64,000 nucleotides of DNA, from positions 34,502,276 to 34,566,275 of the forward strand of contig NC_090765.1 of assembly GCF_036898095.1 (NCBI RefSeq), in the 5' to 3' direction. Under the pieces are notes generated by a model that worked only from the letters and a program-made list of their open reading frames with translations, was not told the DNA's origin and searched no databases. Source of the DNA: Palaemon carinicauda (taxonomy: Eukaryota > Arthropoda > Malacostraca > Decapoda > Palaemonidae). Within the stretch, counting starts at the first letter, position 1. Each line of letters starts with the position of its first letter. The position numbers and the translations under genes are program-made. Below are positions 43,823 through 54,484 of the stretch, one piece after another.

Positions 43823-46800
43823 CTAGCGTTTGCGGCCTCGGCCGCTCCCTCTAGGATTCTTTCCTCCCCTGGAGGACTTTTTGCCTTTCTTGTCCTTGAC
43901 AGGAATGGGCTTAGACACCGTCATCTTCGTTGCAGCTGCCAGTTTCGTGGTCTTGGTAGGACGTGGTTGCTGGGGTGCTGGAGGTTTATAGGGCTTCGAT
44001 GTTAGAGCCCTATGTAGGAGAGAGTCCTGGTTGGACTTCCTCCACCTCTCAGCCGTCTGCTCCATGTCCTTAGGCTCCAACAAGTTCTACCCCAGAACGG
44101 AAGAATGTCTGAGCCTGCTGATCTCGGTATTGGGACCTTTTGATGGAATCTCTGACACCGCATCTCGACGTTTCAAGATGGTATTAGCCCACAAGTTCTA
44201 GACTTGGTGGGCTAGAAACTCGATCGTACGAGTGCCCGAGAGTAAAAAGGTCTCCATGGCCTTCCTGGTACTTTCTTTGGACAAGTCCTCTGAACGTAAC
44301 AGGATGCCTAGGGACCCTAAACAGATGTCCAGCCACGAAGTTGCCTGCATGGCACACTTCGCTACCTTCTCCTGGCTAAGGATCTCCGTCGCCGAGAACG
44401 AGACCTGCCGGTTGGAGTGTCTCTCTAGAGGGACTCCCCTGGTAAGCTCTTCCAAAGAGTGGTGTAGGGGAAGAGCTAAACAAGTCTCCTCAACGATGTC
44501 AAAGTACCTCCTCTGTTGGACACGAGGAGGTGGGAGGAGTTTGTTGCCGGCGCTGGATCGGCTGGAGGTGGCAAGCTCGGAGAGCTGGGCTTCGACTTTA
44601 TCTCTGGCACTCTTAACTACTTGAGACCAGGGCAAAGCCGCACTGGCCTTTGAGGGTTTTTGAGTCACAAAGACTCGGTCCAAGACCGTGTCTTTGCCCT
44701 CACGAGGGGGAATCTCTGGATCAGCAAACCCATTGAGATTCCTCATAAGGGTCAGAACCTGCCAGAACGCATGCTCTGACTCCTCCTGAAAGGCTAGCAG
44801 CGAAGTCTCCTGTCCCCAAAGGCTCTTCTTGGGGGGACTCGTGGACGTTCTCCGAGTGCTTGGCTGGCTCCAGTCTAAGCCTTGAAGATGACTTCGGCAC
44901 AGCCTTGGAGTCCTTCGACTCCCTCCTGGGAGGGATGCAGGACTCCAACAACGATGGTGGGAGGCTCTTCTCCACCCCTACCTGAGAAGACTTTCCAGCG
45001 CGAGGTGGGGTTTCCCTCATTGGGGCGATGGGGGAACGCCTCACTTCGTGCGACTCCCCTGAGGATGGAAAATCTTCGTCCGAAGGGGAGGGAGTGAAAG
45101 TCTAGGGGGGTGAAGAGGCCTTCCTCAAGGACTTACGAGGAGTCAGCTTCGCCCTCGGAGAAGTTACCACGTTCGACACTCCTCTCTTCCTCTTCAGGGG
45201 AGTAGAAGCTGCCAATTATTTGTGACCCAGCTCAGAGAGAACAGGCTTAAAAGCCTGCATGACCGCTCTGACCAGGGACCCAAACCAAGGCTGCTGACTG
45301 ACAGCTGCGCTCTCAGAAACTCCCTCTGGAGGGAAGGGGATCGACCGATCACTAGGAGGAGTTACCAAAGGGGGGTTCGCCTGAAAAGATGAAGAAGAAA
45401 AGTCCCTGGACCAATCCGGAATCTTCCCCCCCGCCGGCTGTTCTGCGCTTGCAGGGGGGGGACGCGACGATGATGACCTGGCCGCGCGTTGTCCTGCAGC
45501 CTCGCGCGTGAGGGGTTGAGGATCGCGCTGGGGAGCGTGCTGGCACTCGAGCGATGGGATATGCCCTGGGACACGCGCAGAAGACTGTTGGCGCGTGCGC
45601 GGGCAAATGTTGGCACGCGGGCGAGCGATGGCACGCATGGGCGCGAGCTGGCGAAGGCAGAGGGCGCGCTGAAGGATGGATAAGCGCTTGCGCGCGCGAA
45701 GGTGACTGTTCGCGCGCACGCAGGGTCCGGCCGAACGGACGATATCGTTGGGCGCACGCGCGCAGGAGACACATCTCTTGCGCGCGGGCGCGCATGAGAG
45801 CGCACATCCGGCTGTGGCGATGGGCATGGGCACGCAACCTCGTGGGCATGCGTTGGAGACTGCGCACGAGGGCGCGCTGGCGAGGGATGGCACGCAGGCG
45901 GGGACCGATGGCGCGTTGGCGATCGCTGGCGCGTTGCTGAGCGTTGGCGAGCAGGGGAAGAAGTTAGCTTCCCCACAGCGCCCTGATCAGAAGATCGTGG
46001 GAGCGCAGGAGATCGTTGGTGCGCAGGCGAGCGCTGGCGCGCAGCAGGATGACGGCACGCAGTAGCGCGCCGGTGATCTGGCGCGCTTTAACAGGAGCTT
46101 CTTTTGCCGATGAGCGCTTGCGCGCAGGTGAGCATTGGCGCGCAGGAGAGACCTGGCACGTAAGGGACGTATGCACTAACTTGCGCATATGCCCTTGATG
46201 CCCCGAAGGGACCGTTGCCCGTTTTACAACAGAATGCGTTGGCGCCCACAGCGCGTCAGCAGCAAGGAACGGCGACGGCAGGTCAGCAGGTCTGACAGGT
46301 GGAAGGTCGGCGTGTCCTTTGTAAGGACGGCCTTCCACCGAAGGAGATCTGCAGAGAGGTCCAGGGTTGTAGCTGGGAGAGTCGGAGAACGATGGCGAGG
46401 TTCCTCTGCGGCGGACTGCGGTGACGATGAACCAAAGAGGCGCCTCCTAACACCCTTGTGAGGTGAAGGAAGGCCTCTACGGCAAAGAGGAAGGCGGGCT
46501 TTACGCCTTATACAGCCTCTGGGGGCCGTGGGGTCAGCGGGCTGACCATCAGCAGTCCTCCGAAGAGGAGTCTCTGTGAGTGAACTCCCCCGAGGGGGAG
46601 AATCACCGGCAGGAGAGACCGTTGGACTTAGTTCCTCCCTCGAAGGATGTGCAGAGGGAGGAACTAAGCCTAAAGCTACAGCAGGATCATCACGAGCAGA
46701 GGTTTGAGATGGCTCATCGGAAGCCTCTGCCACGACAACGTCGACAAATAGACAGAGGAACAACCTCTGCTAAAGTCGGCGATTGTTTGACAGCGGCCCC

Positions 46801-47340
46801 CAACCGGATCATGTCAAATAAGGCTTCCTTGGAGGGCGAACCCTCAAGCCCCAAAGAAGCCCAAAGCTGAAACAAATCATCATTAGATACAGGAATATTC
46901 AAATCCTCCCCCGGGGGAGGAGGAGGAGCTGCCTCGCTATAGGAGGCAACTCCCTCTCCCAAACCCCGAGATCGGGCAACAGAACTATGGCCTACATTAC
47001 CACTCAACAGTTTCTCAGAAGAAACCGATCGAGTGGGAGCTTCGGAGGGGGTTTGGGCCACGGAAGAAGAGCCCTTGGGATTTTCTCCTTTCAAAGAAAC
47101 CTTTGAAGGAGAAATATCCCGCCTGGACTTCTTCTTCGGCGCCGAGAGAGAAAACCTCTCCCACTGGGAAGTAGACCACTCCCTACACTCACCACACACT
47201 TTATTTCTATCACACCGCTGGCCCCTAAAATAAGGACAAAGGGTGTGAGGGTCCGTATCGACCGCCGACATATACGTGCCACAAGGGCGGTCGGGTAATC
47301 CAGGACACTTTTGCATAGCAGAGGCCAACTTCACGCACAC
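43823..47340 (-). pseudogene. B2 gag-region, broken
   Basis: The N-terminal piece (47340-46714) has a Cys/His cluster like family A gag (KCPGLPDRPCGTY, DPHTLCPYFRGQRC, VCGEC), though one Cys is Phe. It then has a Ser/Pro-rich segment with PPPPPGED. Middle parts (46763-46224) and a GC-rich Arg/Ala/Pro stretch (45470-46190) follow. The ordered C-terminal piece (44746-44198, e.g. SWLDICLGSLGILLRSEDLS) and the basic end (44083-43823) lie in other frames. Several indels separate them. Confidence 0.7.
45470..46190. repeat. GC-rich low-complexity region in B2 gag
   Basis: Irregular repeats of gcgcgc, ggcgagcg and gcgcgggcg type, counterpart of 30540-31700 in B1. Open in several frames on both strands because stop codons are rare in this composition. 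Confidence 0.8.
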
Positions 47341-47428
47341 CTGTCAAAGGAAAAGCAAAATGCATTAAATGGCTGTCAAAGAAGGCAAGGGTGAAAGCGG
47401 ACATGTCCGACTACCACCCGAGCCGAGA

Positions 47429-47598
47429 GCAAAGTGAGCTCAAGCACAGGTGTGTGTGTGGCTACCCTCCCTCCCCCTGCTAACTAGCAGTGGGGTAGTA
47501 AACCCTCGTTAAAAATTCTAATGGCTAGTCATTTCAGCTACGCCGAAAGTAATAACCCATATTAAATAGCGTGGTTTGTATGTCAGTTACGGAAAAAT
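47429..47598. repeat. B2 right inverted terminal repeat
   Basis: Inverted copy of 25728-25933. The outer end gtatgtcagttacgg is also mirrored in the ICR half at 40449-40475. Confidence 0.88.
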
Positions 47599-48450
47599 TG
47601 TGCATTTGGAAGCTGTTAATTGCTTAAAAAAAGCCAGGTAATGATTACAGTACTGTACATCATACAAAAATCCTTTAAACCTATAAACCTACTGTACTCA
47701 AGTCATGAACTCCTACATTCTGGGTCCTGGTCACAAATTCCTGAACCAAGGTGAGGAAGTCCTCTTCTATTCTTCAAAGTTACTTGTGACACAGGAAAAG
47801 CCATGCAGTTCTAATATTCGCTTTGTTTAGGTTAAGGTTAGTGAAGGACGGTCTTGAGGGTTCATACCATATCTGTCACCCGTGTCGAGCAGGTCCCCTT
47901 GAGAGACCTGAGGACTTGAAAGACAATCCATGTACAGTATCTTAAGTTCCCTACGAGGGCAAGACTGTTCTATGCTCCTTATGAGTCTTAATGATTTCCA
48001 TAAAAAGGCAAGATCTAAGCCTTAGTTCAAAAACTTGGTTTGAAGGCTGAATGGTATTGTTCAACATGAGCTTCCCTGGTGAAGTAGGATTAGAAAACAG
48101 CTGATCCGGATATCATTCAGCGTGGCTGCTCAGGAGATATCAGGACCACTCTGAGCACCGATATCATCAACCATCAGTGAGTAATCAGTAAATCAGGTAA
48201 ATGGCTAAAAGGAATAAGCTTTTAGAATTCCCAGGGATATTAGAAGTTGTCCTCAAAGCATGCACAGATAACTTCTGATCCATACACCATGTCCTTTAGC
48301 TCATCAACGCTACTGAGCACTGTACAAACTCTTTTGAATAGCTTGCAATGCTAGCTATGATGCATCTGTTTATAGCTGATTGAAAAGCAGGTGCATTTCT
48401 TCCGTGGGCTACTTGCCTCCTTCACCTTAAAATGTGTCTGAATAACAAAC
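47599..48450 (-). pseudogene. family C tyrosine recombinase relic
   Basis: Around 47890-48080 the - strand reads L-R-L-I-R-S-I-E-Q-S-C-P-R-R-E-L. This matches the B2 recombinase segment LSLLIRSYELTCPQSEV, with nucleotide matches such as gagagacctgaggacttgaa. The rest is decayed. It probably belongs to the same family C element whose end is at 18095 and ICR-like sequence at 24850. Confidence 0.6.
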
Positions 48451-48458
48451 TTATTCAA

Positions 48459-48770
48459 TCAGAGAAATAGATAACAAGTCTCAAACTTACTGTTGCTGTT
48501 GGCTTCTCCATCACGAAGAGTTAACTGCAGGAGCCCGGAGAACAGTTTCAGACTACTTAGAGCTCGTTCTTCTTCCTTTGCCTTTGCTTCTGCTGCTACA
48601 GACAGAATCACCAGTGATATCGGACGATAGGCCTTGAATCTCATCGGTGCGAGAGTGAAGGGAGGGTGAGAGTTGATGAAAAGTAGGTGGTATCCATCCC
48701 GGAGGACTTCCACCCACAAGTTTTCTGCTCTGTGTCTGTGTCAACTTGCTCAATGTCTTGACAGGCAAAA
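48459..48770 (-). pseudogene. possible DIRS RT N-terminal fragment (family C)
   Basis: The - strand frame reads WVEVLRDGYHLLFINSHPP and RFKAYRPIS, resembling the W-x-x-x-x-L-R-x-G-Y-x-x-x-F start of DIRS RT domains (compare WLREGYRIPF in A3). An alternative is a host exon: 48595-48491 is flanked on the - strand by an acceptor-like tgtctgtag and a strong gtaagt donor, is 105 bp with matching phases, and reads AKEEERALSSLKLFSGLL. I cannot decide between the two. Confidence 0.35.
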
Positions 48771-48914
48771 GATGTAGGAGGGTAATCTTGATTTCAGCAT
48801 CCCCCTCTCATTTCCTTCCATGACCCCTTTTCCTGGACTGGTCATGTTAAGGACAAAAGGGCGGAACATCGTCCGAACCTTTCTAGGACAGGAAAAAACG
48901 AGGTACAGGTGAGT
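48771..48914. other. short unassigned segment
   Basis: Nothing recognised. Confidence 0.3.
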
Positions 48915-48984
48915 TGCAATGGCCTATGTGATAACGTCCCTGACTGACGATCGCCAGACTGGGGTTCGAGTCCCTCTCAAACAT
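48915..48984 (+). mobile_element. tRNA-SINE head interrupted by A3
   Basis: ggcctatgtgataacgtccc, tgactgacgatcgccagact and ggggttcgagtccctctcaa match the SINE at 11284. The body is missing because A3 begins directly after ctctcaaacat. Confidence 0.8.
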
Positions 48985-49219
48985 GTTATTTTCATTAGTA
49001 AAATAAATTTTTGAATATACTTACCCGATGATCATGTAGCTGTCAACTCCGTTGCCCGACAGAAATCTACGGTCGGGATACGCCAGCGATCGCTATCCAG
49101 GTGGGGGTGTACTCAACAGCGCCATCTGTGAGCAGGTACTCAAGTACTTCTTGTCAACAAGAACTCAATTTTCTCCTCGGTCCACTGGTTCTCTATGGGG
49201 AGGAAGGGCGGGTTCTTTA

Positions 49220-49316
49220 ATTCATGATCATCGGGTAAGTATATTCAAAAATTTATTTTACTAATGAAAATAACATTTTTCAATATTAATCTTACCCGAT
49301 GATCATGTAGCTGATT
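49220..49316. repeat. A3 internal complementary region
   Basis: tcatgatcatcgggtaagta complements the left end. tttttcaatattaatctta plus cccgatgatcatgtagctg should complement the missing right end. Confidence 0.88.
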
Positions 49317-49713
49317 CACACCCAGGGTGGTGGGTGGAGACCAGCATACATGTTAACAAAGAAGCTAAGTATCCCGTATTTCATTTTATTAGTTATTCAA
49401 AATAACAAACATAAAATAAATAAGTACCTGGTAAGGAAGTCGACTTGAACCATTACTCTGCCTTTTTTAAGTACGTCTTCCTTACTGAGCCTAGCGGTCC
49501 TCTTAGGATGCTGAACGACTCCTAGGTGCTGAAGTATAAAGGGCTGCAACCCATACTAAAGGACCTCATCACAACCTCTAACCTAGGCGCTTCTCAAGAA
49601 AGAATTGACCACCCGCCAAATCAACCAGGATGCGGAAGGCTTCTTAGCCGACCGTACAACCCAAAAAACAACAATAAAAAGTATTCAAGAGAAAGGTTAA
49701 AAAGGTTATGGGA

Positions 49714-50900
49714 TTATGGGAATGTAGTGGCTGAGCCCTCACCTACTACTGCACTCGCTGCTACGAATGGTCCCAGGGTGTAGCAGTTCTCGTAAAGAGA
49801 CTGGACATCTTTGAGATAGAATGATGCGAACACTGACTTGCTTCTCCAATAGGCTGCATCCATAACACTCTGCAGAGAACGGTTCTGTTTGAAGGCCACT
49901 GAAGTAGCCACAGCTCTCACTTCATGTGTCCTTACCTTCAGCAAAGCAAGGTCTTCTTCCTTCAGATGAGAATGTGCTTCTCTAATCAGAAGCCTGATGT
50001 AGTAAGAAACTGCGTTCTTAGACATTGGTAGACAAGGCTTCTTGATAGCACACCATAAGGCTTCTGATTGTCCTCGTAATGGTTTTGACCTTCTTAGATA
50101 GTACCTAAGAGCTCTAACTGGGCAAAGTACTCTCTCCAGTTCGTTCCCCACCAAGTTGGACAGGCTTGGGATCTCGAACGACTTAGGCCAAGGACGGGAA
50201 GGAAGCTCGTTTTTAGCCAAAAAACCGAGCTGCAAGGAACATGTAGCCGTTTCAGATGTGAAACCTATGTTCCTGCTGAAGGCGTGGATCTCACTTACTC
50301 TTTTAGCTGTTGCTAAGCACACGAGGAAAAGAGTTTTTAATGTGAGGTCCTTAAAAGAGGCTGGTTGGAGCGGTTCAAATCTTGATGACATTAGGAACCT
50401 TAGGACCACGTCTAGATTCCAGCCTGGAGTGGACAACCGACGTTCCTTTGAGGTCTCAAAAGACCTAAGGAGGTCCTGTAGATCTTTGTTGGTGGAAAGA
50501 TCCAAGCCTCTGTGGCGGAAAACCGCTGCCAACATACTTCTGTAACCCTTGATCGTAGGAGCTGATAGGGATCTTACGTTCCTTAGATGTAACAGGAAGT
50601 CAGCAATCTGGGTTACAGTGGTACTGGTTGAGGAAACTGCATTGGCCTTGCACCAGCTTCGGAAGACTTCCCATTTAGACTGATAGACTCTGAGAGTGGA
50701 TGTCCTCCTTGCTCTGGCAATCGCTCTGGCTGCCTCCTTCGAAAAGCCTCTAGCTCTTGAGAGTCTTTCGATAGTCTGAAGGCAGTCAGACGAAGAGCGT
50801 GGAGGTTTGGGTGTACCTTCTTTACGTGAGGTTGACGCAGAAGGTCCACTCTTAGAGGAAGAGTCCTGGGAACGTCGACCAGCCATTGCAGTACCTCTGT
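49714..50900 (-). CDS. A3 tyrosine recombinase (intact domain)
   Basis: The recombinase domain lies in a frame that stays open for about 3 kb (49714 to beyond 52664); only the last ~390 codons are recognisable as recombinase. Catalytic set: Arg in ATAKRVSEIHAF, His and Arg in THEVRAVATS, Trp in AYWRSKSVF, Tyr in FASFYLKDV, all present. It is close to A2 and A1. The domain probably starts near SSSDCLQTIERLSRARG; its first ~95 codons overlap the end of the RT-RNase H ORF (50613). How it is translated is not visible. Confidence 0.85.
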
Positions 50901-52664
50901 GAACCATTCTCTCGCGGGCCAGAGGGGAGCAACCAACGTCAGCCGTGTCCCTTTGTGAGAGGCGAACTTCTGAAGTACCCTGTTGACAATCTTGAATGGC
51001 GGGAATGCATACAGGTCGAGAAGGGACCAATCCAGCAGAAAGGCATCCACGTGAACTGCTGCTGGGTCTGGAATCGGAGAACAATACAACGGGAGCCTCT
51101 TGGTCATCGAGGTAGCGAATAGATCTATGGTTGGCTGACCCCACAGGGCCCAAAGTCTGCTGCAAACATTCTTGTGAAGGGTCCACTCTGTGGGGATGAC
51201 CTGACCCTTCCGGCTGAGGCGATCTGCCATGACATTCATATCGCCCTGAATGAACCTCGTTACCAGCGTGAGCTTTCGATCTTTTGACCAAATGAGGAGG
51301 TCCCTTGCGATCTCGAACAACTTCCTCGAATGAGTCCCTCCCTGCTTGGAGATGTAAGCCAAGGCTGTGGTGTTGTCGGAGTTCACCTCCACCACCTTGT
51401 TTAGCTGGAGGGACTTGAAGTTTATCAAGGCCAGATGAACTGCCAACAACTCCTTGCAATTGATGTGAAGTGTCCTTTGCTCCTGATTCCATGTTCCCGA
51501 GCATTCCTGTCCGTCCAGTGTCGCACCCCAGCCCGTGTCCGATGCGTCCGAGAAGAGACGGTGGTCGGGGGTCTGAACAGCCAATGGTAGACCTTCCTTG
51601 AGAAGAATGCTGTTCTTCCACCACGTTAGAGTAGACCTCATCTCTTCGGAAACAGGAACTGAGACCGTCTCTAGCGTCATGTCCTTTATCCAGTGAGCAG
51701 CTAGATGATACTGAAGGGGGCGGAGGTGGAGTCTCCCTAACTCGATGAACAGGGCCAGCGATGAAAGTGTCCCTGTTAGACTCATCCACTGCCTGACTGA
51801 GCATCGGTTCCTTCTCAGCATGCTCTGGATGCATTCTAGGGCTTGGTTGATCCTTGGGGCCGACGGAAAAGCCCGAAAAGCTCGACTCTGAATCTCCATA
51901 CCCAGGTAGACAATGGTCTGGGATGGGACGAGCTGGGACTTCTCTAAATTGACCAGGAGGCCCAGTTCCTTGGTCAGATCCATAGTCCATCTGAGATTCT
52001 CCAGACAGCGACGACTTGTGGGAGCTCTTAAAAGCCAGTCGTCTAAATAGAGGGAGGCTCTGATGTCTGCCAAGTGAAGGAATTTCGCAATATTCCTCAT
52101 CAGTCTGGTAAACACAAGAGGTGCCGTGCTTAGGCCAAAGCACAGGGCTTGGAACTGGTACACAACCTTTCCAAAGACGAATCTTAGGAAAGGTTGGGAG
52201 TCTGGATGGATGGGGACGTGAAAGTATACGTCTTTCAGGTCTAACGAGACCATCCAGTCCTCCTGCCTGACCGCTGCTAGGACCGACTTCGTCGTCTCCA
52301 TCGTGAACGTCTGCTTGGTGACAAAAGCATTGAGAGCACTGACGTCCAGCACCGGTCTCCAACCTCCTGTCTTCTTGGCTACCAGGAAGAGACGGTTGTA
52401 AAAGCCCGGGGATTGATGATCCCGTACTATGGCCACCGCTTCCTTTTGTAGCAAGAGCGACACCTCTTGTTGCAACGCTAGCCTCTTGTCCTTCTCCTTG
52501 TAGTTGGGAGAGAGGTTGATGGGAGATGTAGCTAGAGGGGGATTGCGGCAGAACGGAATTCTGTATCCCTCCCTTAGCCACTTCACAGACTGAGCGTCTG
52601 CACCTCTGCTCTCCCAAGCTTGCCAGAAGGTCTTGAGTCTGGCTCCTACTGCTGTCTGGAGAGG
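50613..52664 (-). CDS. A3 reverse transcriptase-RNase H (5' truncated, otherwise open)
   Basis: Open from the LINE junction to 50613. RT motifs are DVSALNAFVTKQTF, SLDLKDVYFHVPIH, CFGLSTAPLVFTRLM, YLDDW (both Asp) and YLGMEIQSRAF. RNase H motifs are LFSDASDTGWGA, CKELLAVHLALIN, EVNSDNTTALAYI and NVMADRLSRKG. The C-terminal linker domain GQPTIDLFATSMTKRLPLYC, LYAFPPFKIV and APLWPAREWFTEVLQW is in the same frame, which shows what A1 and A2 have lost by point changes. The FPPF element may correspond to the methyltransferase-like region described for DIRS, but I cannot confirm that. Confidence 0.88.
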   Translation of the reverse strand, partial: PLQTAVGARLKTFWQAWESRGADAQSVKWLREGYRIPFCRNPPLATSPINLSPNYKEKDKRLALQQEVSLLLQKEAVAIVRDHQSPGFYNRLFLVAKKTGGWRPVLDVSALNAFVTKQTFTMETTKSVLAAVRQEDWMVSLDLKDVYFHVPIHPDSQPFLRFVFGKVVYQFQALCFGLSTAPLVFTRLMRNIAKFLHLADIRASLYLDDWLLRAPTSRRCLENLRWTMDLTKELGLLVNLEKSQLVPSQTIVYLGMEIQSRAFRAFPSAPRINQALECIQSMLRRNRCSVRQWMSLTGTLSSLALFIELGRLHLRPLQYHLAAHWIKDMTLETVSVPVSEEMRSTLTWWKNSILLKEGLPLAVQTPDHRLFSDASDTGWGATLDGQECSGTWNQEQRTLHINCKELLAVHLALINFKSLQLNKVVEVNSDNTTALAYISKQGGTHSRKLFEIARDLLIWSKDRKLTLVTRFIQGDMNVMADRLSRKGQVIPTEWTLHKNVCSRLWALWGQPTIDLFATSMTKRLPLYCSPIPDPAAVHVDAFLLDWSLLDLYAFPPFKIVNRVLQKFASHKGTRLTLVAPLWPAREWFTEVLQWLVDVPRTLPLRVDLLRQPHVKKVHPNLHALRLTAFRLSKDSQELEAFRRRQPERLPEQGGHPLSESISLNGKSSEAGARPMQFPQPVPL

Positions 52665-52683
52665 ATTGATTGATTGATTGATT

Positions 52684-52799
52684 GAAAGTTTTCTGGCATC
52701 CTGACATCTAAGGTCATTGACGCCGATACCATTTACTGTATATGAAAATTAAAAGAGAATTCGATTAAAACCATAAAAATTAAGAAGTCATTAAAATAG
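52684..52799 (-). other. LINE 3' untranslated region
   Basis: Between the ORF2 stop and the tail. Contains gatgccagaaaactttcaat and aatgaccttagatgtcagga, conserved in the truncated copies. Confidence 0.8.
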
Positions 52800-54154
52800 T
52801 TAAATAGTTTTCAGAAGACCTGCTTCTGAAATAAATCTAAAAATTCTGCTCGCATAGTAAGACACATCATGTCCAAGAATCTTGGCAAGGATAAACCTGC
52901 CATCCTCACCTCGAGCCTCAAACAGATATCTATTTCTTAAGTTAGTAAAATTAGGGCATTCGGTCAACAAATGCCTCACTGTTAAAGGTACTAAGCAGTC
53001 CTCGCAATACGGTTGGTGTTGGCCCTTCAGCAGAAACTCGTGTGTCAACCGTGTGTGACCAATACGGAGACGACAAAGAGTCGTCTCCCATTTTCGGGGA
53101 ATCATGTTATACCTCCAAGGTGATATGATATTTGTTACTTCCCTCATTTTATTGCCGTCTTGACTGTCCCAGTGCTTTTGCCATTTATCACAAACCAATT
53201 TCTTGATGTAAGGTAGGAGATCGTTACATGGAATGGGATACCTCCTTGGTAGCAACTCGGATGCCGCATTCTTCGCTAGTAAATCTGCCTTCTCATTCCC
53301 AGACACACCTACATGTGCTGGAACCCAACAAAATCGAACAGTTATACCTTTCCGTCCAATAATAAAAAGCCATTCTAAAATCTTTAAAACTAGAGGGTTA
53401 CTAGAATTAAAAACTTCTAAAGCTTGAAGAACACTCCTTGCATCACTAAAAATTGTAAAATTACCCTCCTTTTCCAAAGCTATTTTCTCAATAGCGGTTA
53501 ATATGCCATACAGTTCGGCAGTAAATATGGAAGCTGTTAGAGGAAGTGCACCTCTACAATTAAAATCATTACTATGTACTCCAAATCCAACGCCAGCATC
53601 AGATTTGGAGCCATCAGTATATATAAAAGTCGATCCCCTATGTTCTTCGACATGTTCCATAAAAAGAGACCTGGATTCTAAGTCAGTCATATTCTTCTTA
53701 ACTCCAATAAAGTATTTACAAAAAGATATGTCAGGTAATTTCCATGGAGGCGTTGATGATACCTTGAATGGAAGTACCTTATTTCTAATTATATCCAGAC
53801 TATTTAAAAATCGTTTCACCCGAAAGCCATAAGGTTGAGGAGATTTTGGGTGCAACTCAAAGTATGATGCGTGTCTTACAAGGCTTGCAGTCTGAAAGGC
53901 TAGAGAGCTAGGGAGTCTTTGCAATCTAAACCAATACCGAAGAATGGAAGACATTCGGTAAAGGTCTAGAGGTAACTCTCCAGCATCAACAAGGAGACTT
54001 GGGATAGGCGAGGTTTTAAAAGCTCCAGTAGATAATCTAATACCTGCATGATGTATCGAGTCTAATAATTTTAACCGGCTTGGGGTGGCTGAAGAATATA
54101 CCTCACAACCATAACTAATTTTGGAAAGAATCAAGGCCTTGTATGATTTAAAAA
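52800..54154 (-). pseudogene. LINE ORF2, C-terminal half with RNase H
   Basis: It continues the RT thumb (KSYKALILSKISYGCEVYSS, HHAGIRLSTGAF). It then has an RNase H domain with TFIYTDGSKSDAGVGF (first Asp), FTAELYGILTAI (Glu), FTIFSDARSVLQAL (Asp) and WVPAHVGVSGNEKADLLAK (His/Asp). A C-terminal Cys/His segment YCEDCLVPLTVRHLLTECP follows, then a stop at 52800. Open throughout, but separated from its N-terminal half by element A4. Confidence 0.9.
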
Positions 54155-54387
54155 TGTTATTTTTATTAGTAAAATAAATTTTTGAATATACTTACCCGAT
54201 AATCATGTAGCTGTCAACTCCGTTGCCCGACAGAATTCTATGGAGGGATACGGCAGCTATCACAATACTAGAAGGGGGTGTACTCACCAGCGCCACCTGT
54301 GGCCAGGTACTATAGTACTTCTTGTTGACACCTCCTCAATTTTTCCTCGGTCCACTGGTTCTCTATGGGGAGGAAGGGAGGGTCGAT

Positions 54388-54484
54388 TAAATCATGATTA
54401 TCGGGTAAGTATATTCAAAAATTTATTTTACTAATAAAAATAACATTTTTCAATATTAAACTTACCCGATAATCATGTAGCTGA
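54388..54484. repeat. A4 internal complementary region
   Basis: atcatgattatcgggtaagt and ttttcaatattaaacttacc, complementary to the A4 left and right ends. Confidence 0.88.

Larger units (their letters stand above)
25728..47598 (-). mobile_element. DIRS-like retrotransposon B2 (split by nested B1 and A2)
   Basis: The left inverted terminal repeat is 25728-25933 and the right one 47429-47598. Both share the B2-specific strings tttaatatgggttatta and cctgtgcttgagctcacttt. Its ICR is cut in two, 25978-26012 and 40427-40490, by B1. The body 40491-47428 carries recombinase, RT-RNase H and gag relics. Host junctions are ...aaacat / gac... and ...ggaaaaat / tgtgc..., with no target duplication. Its RT and recombinase active sites are both mutated. 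Confidence 0.85.
48985..52664 (-). mobile_element. DIRS-like retrotransposon A3, 5' part cut off by a LINE
   Basis: The left terminal repeat is 48985-49176 and the ICR 49220-49316. Intact recombinase and RT-RNase H frames follow. At 52664 the RT N-terminal region stops at a (GATT)n tract that is the 3' tail of the LINE. The remaining 5' part (rest of RT, gag, right terminal repeat) presumably continues beyond the LINE, outside the window. Confidence 0.9.

Noticed and set aside
48491..48595. Host exon on the - strand with acceptor and GTAAGT donor
   Set aside because: Splice signals and phase fit, but the neighbouring frame resembles a DIRS RT start and no adjacent exon is visible. Left as an alternative in the feature.
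49714..52707. A single 997-codon protein
   Set aside because: Only the C-terminal third is recognisable (recombinase). The rest overlaps RT in another frame and begins in the LINE tail. It is treated as a frame-overlap finding, not a gene.
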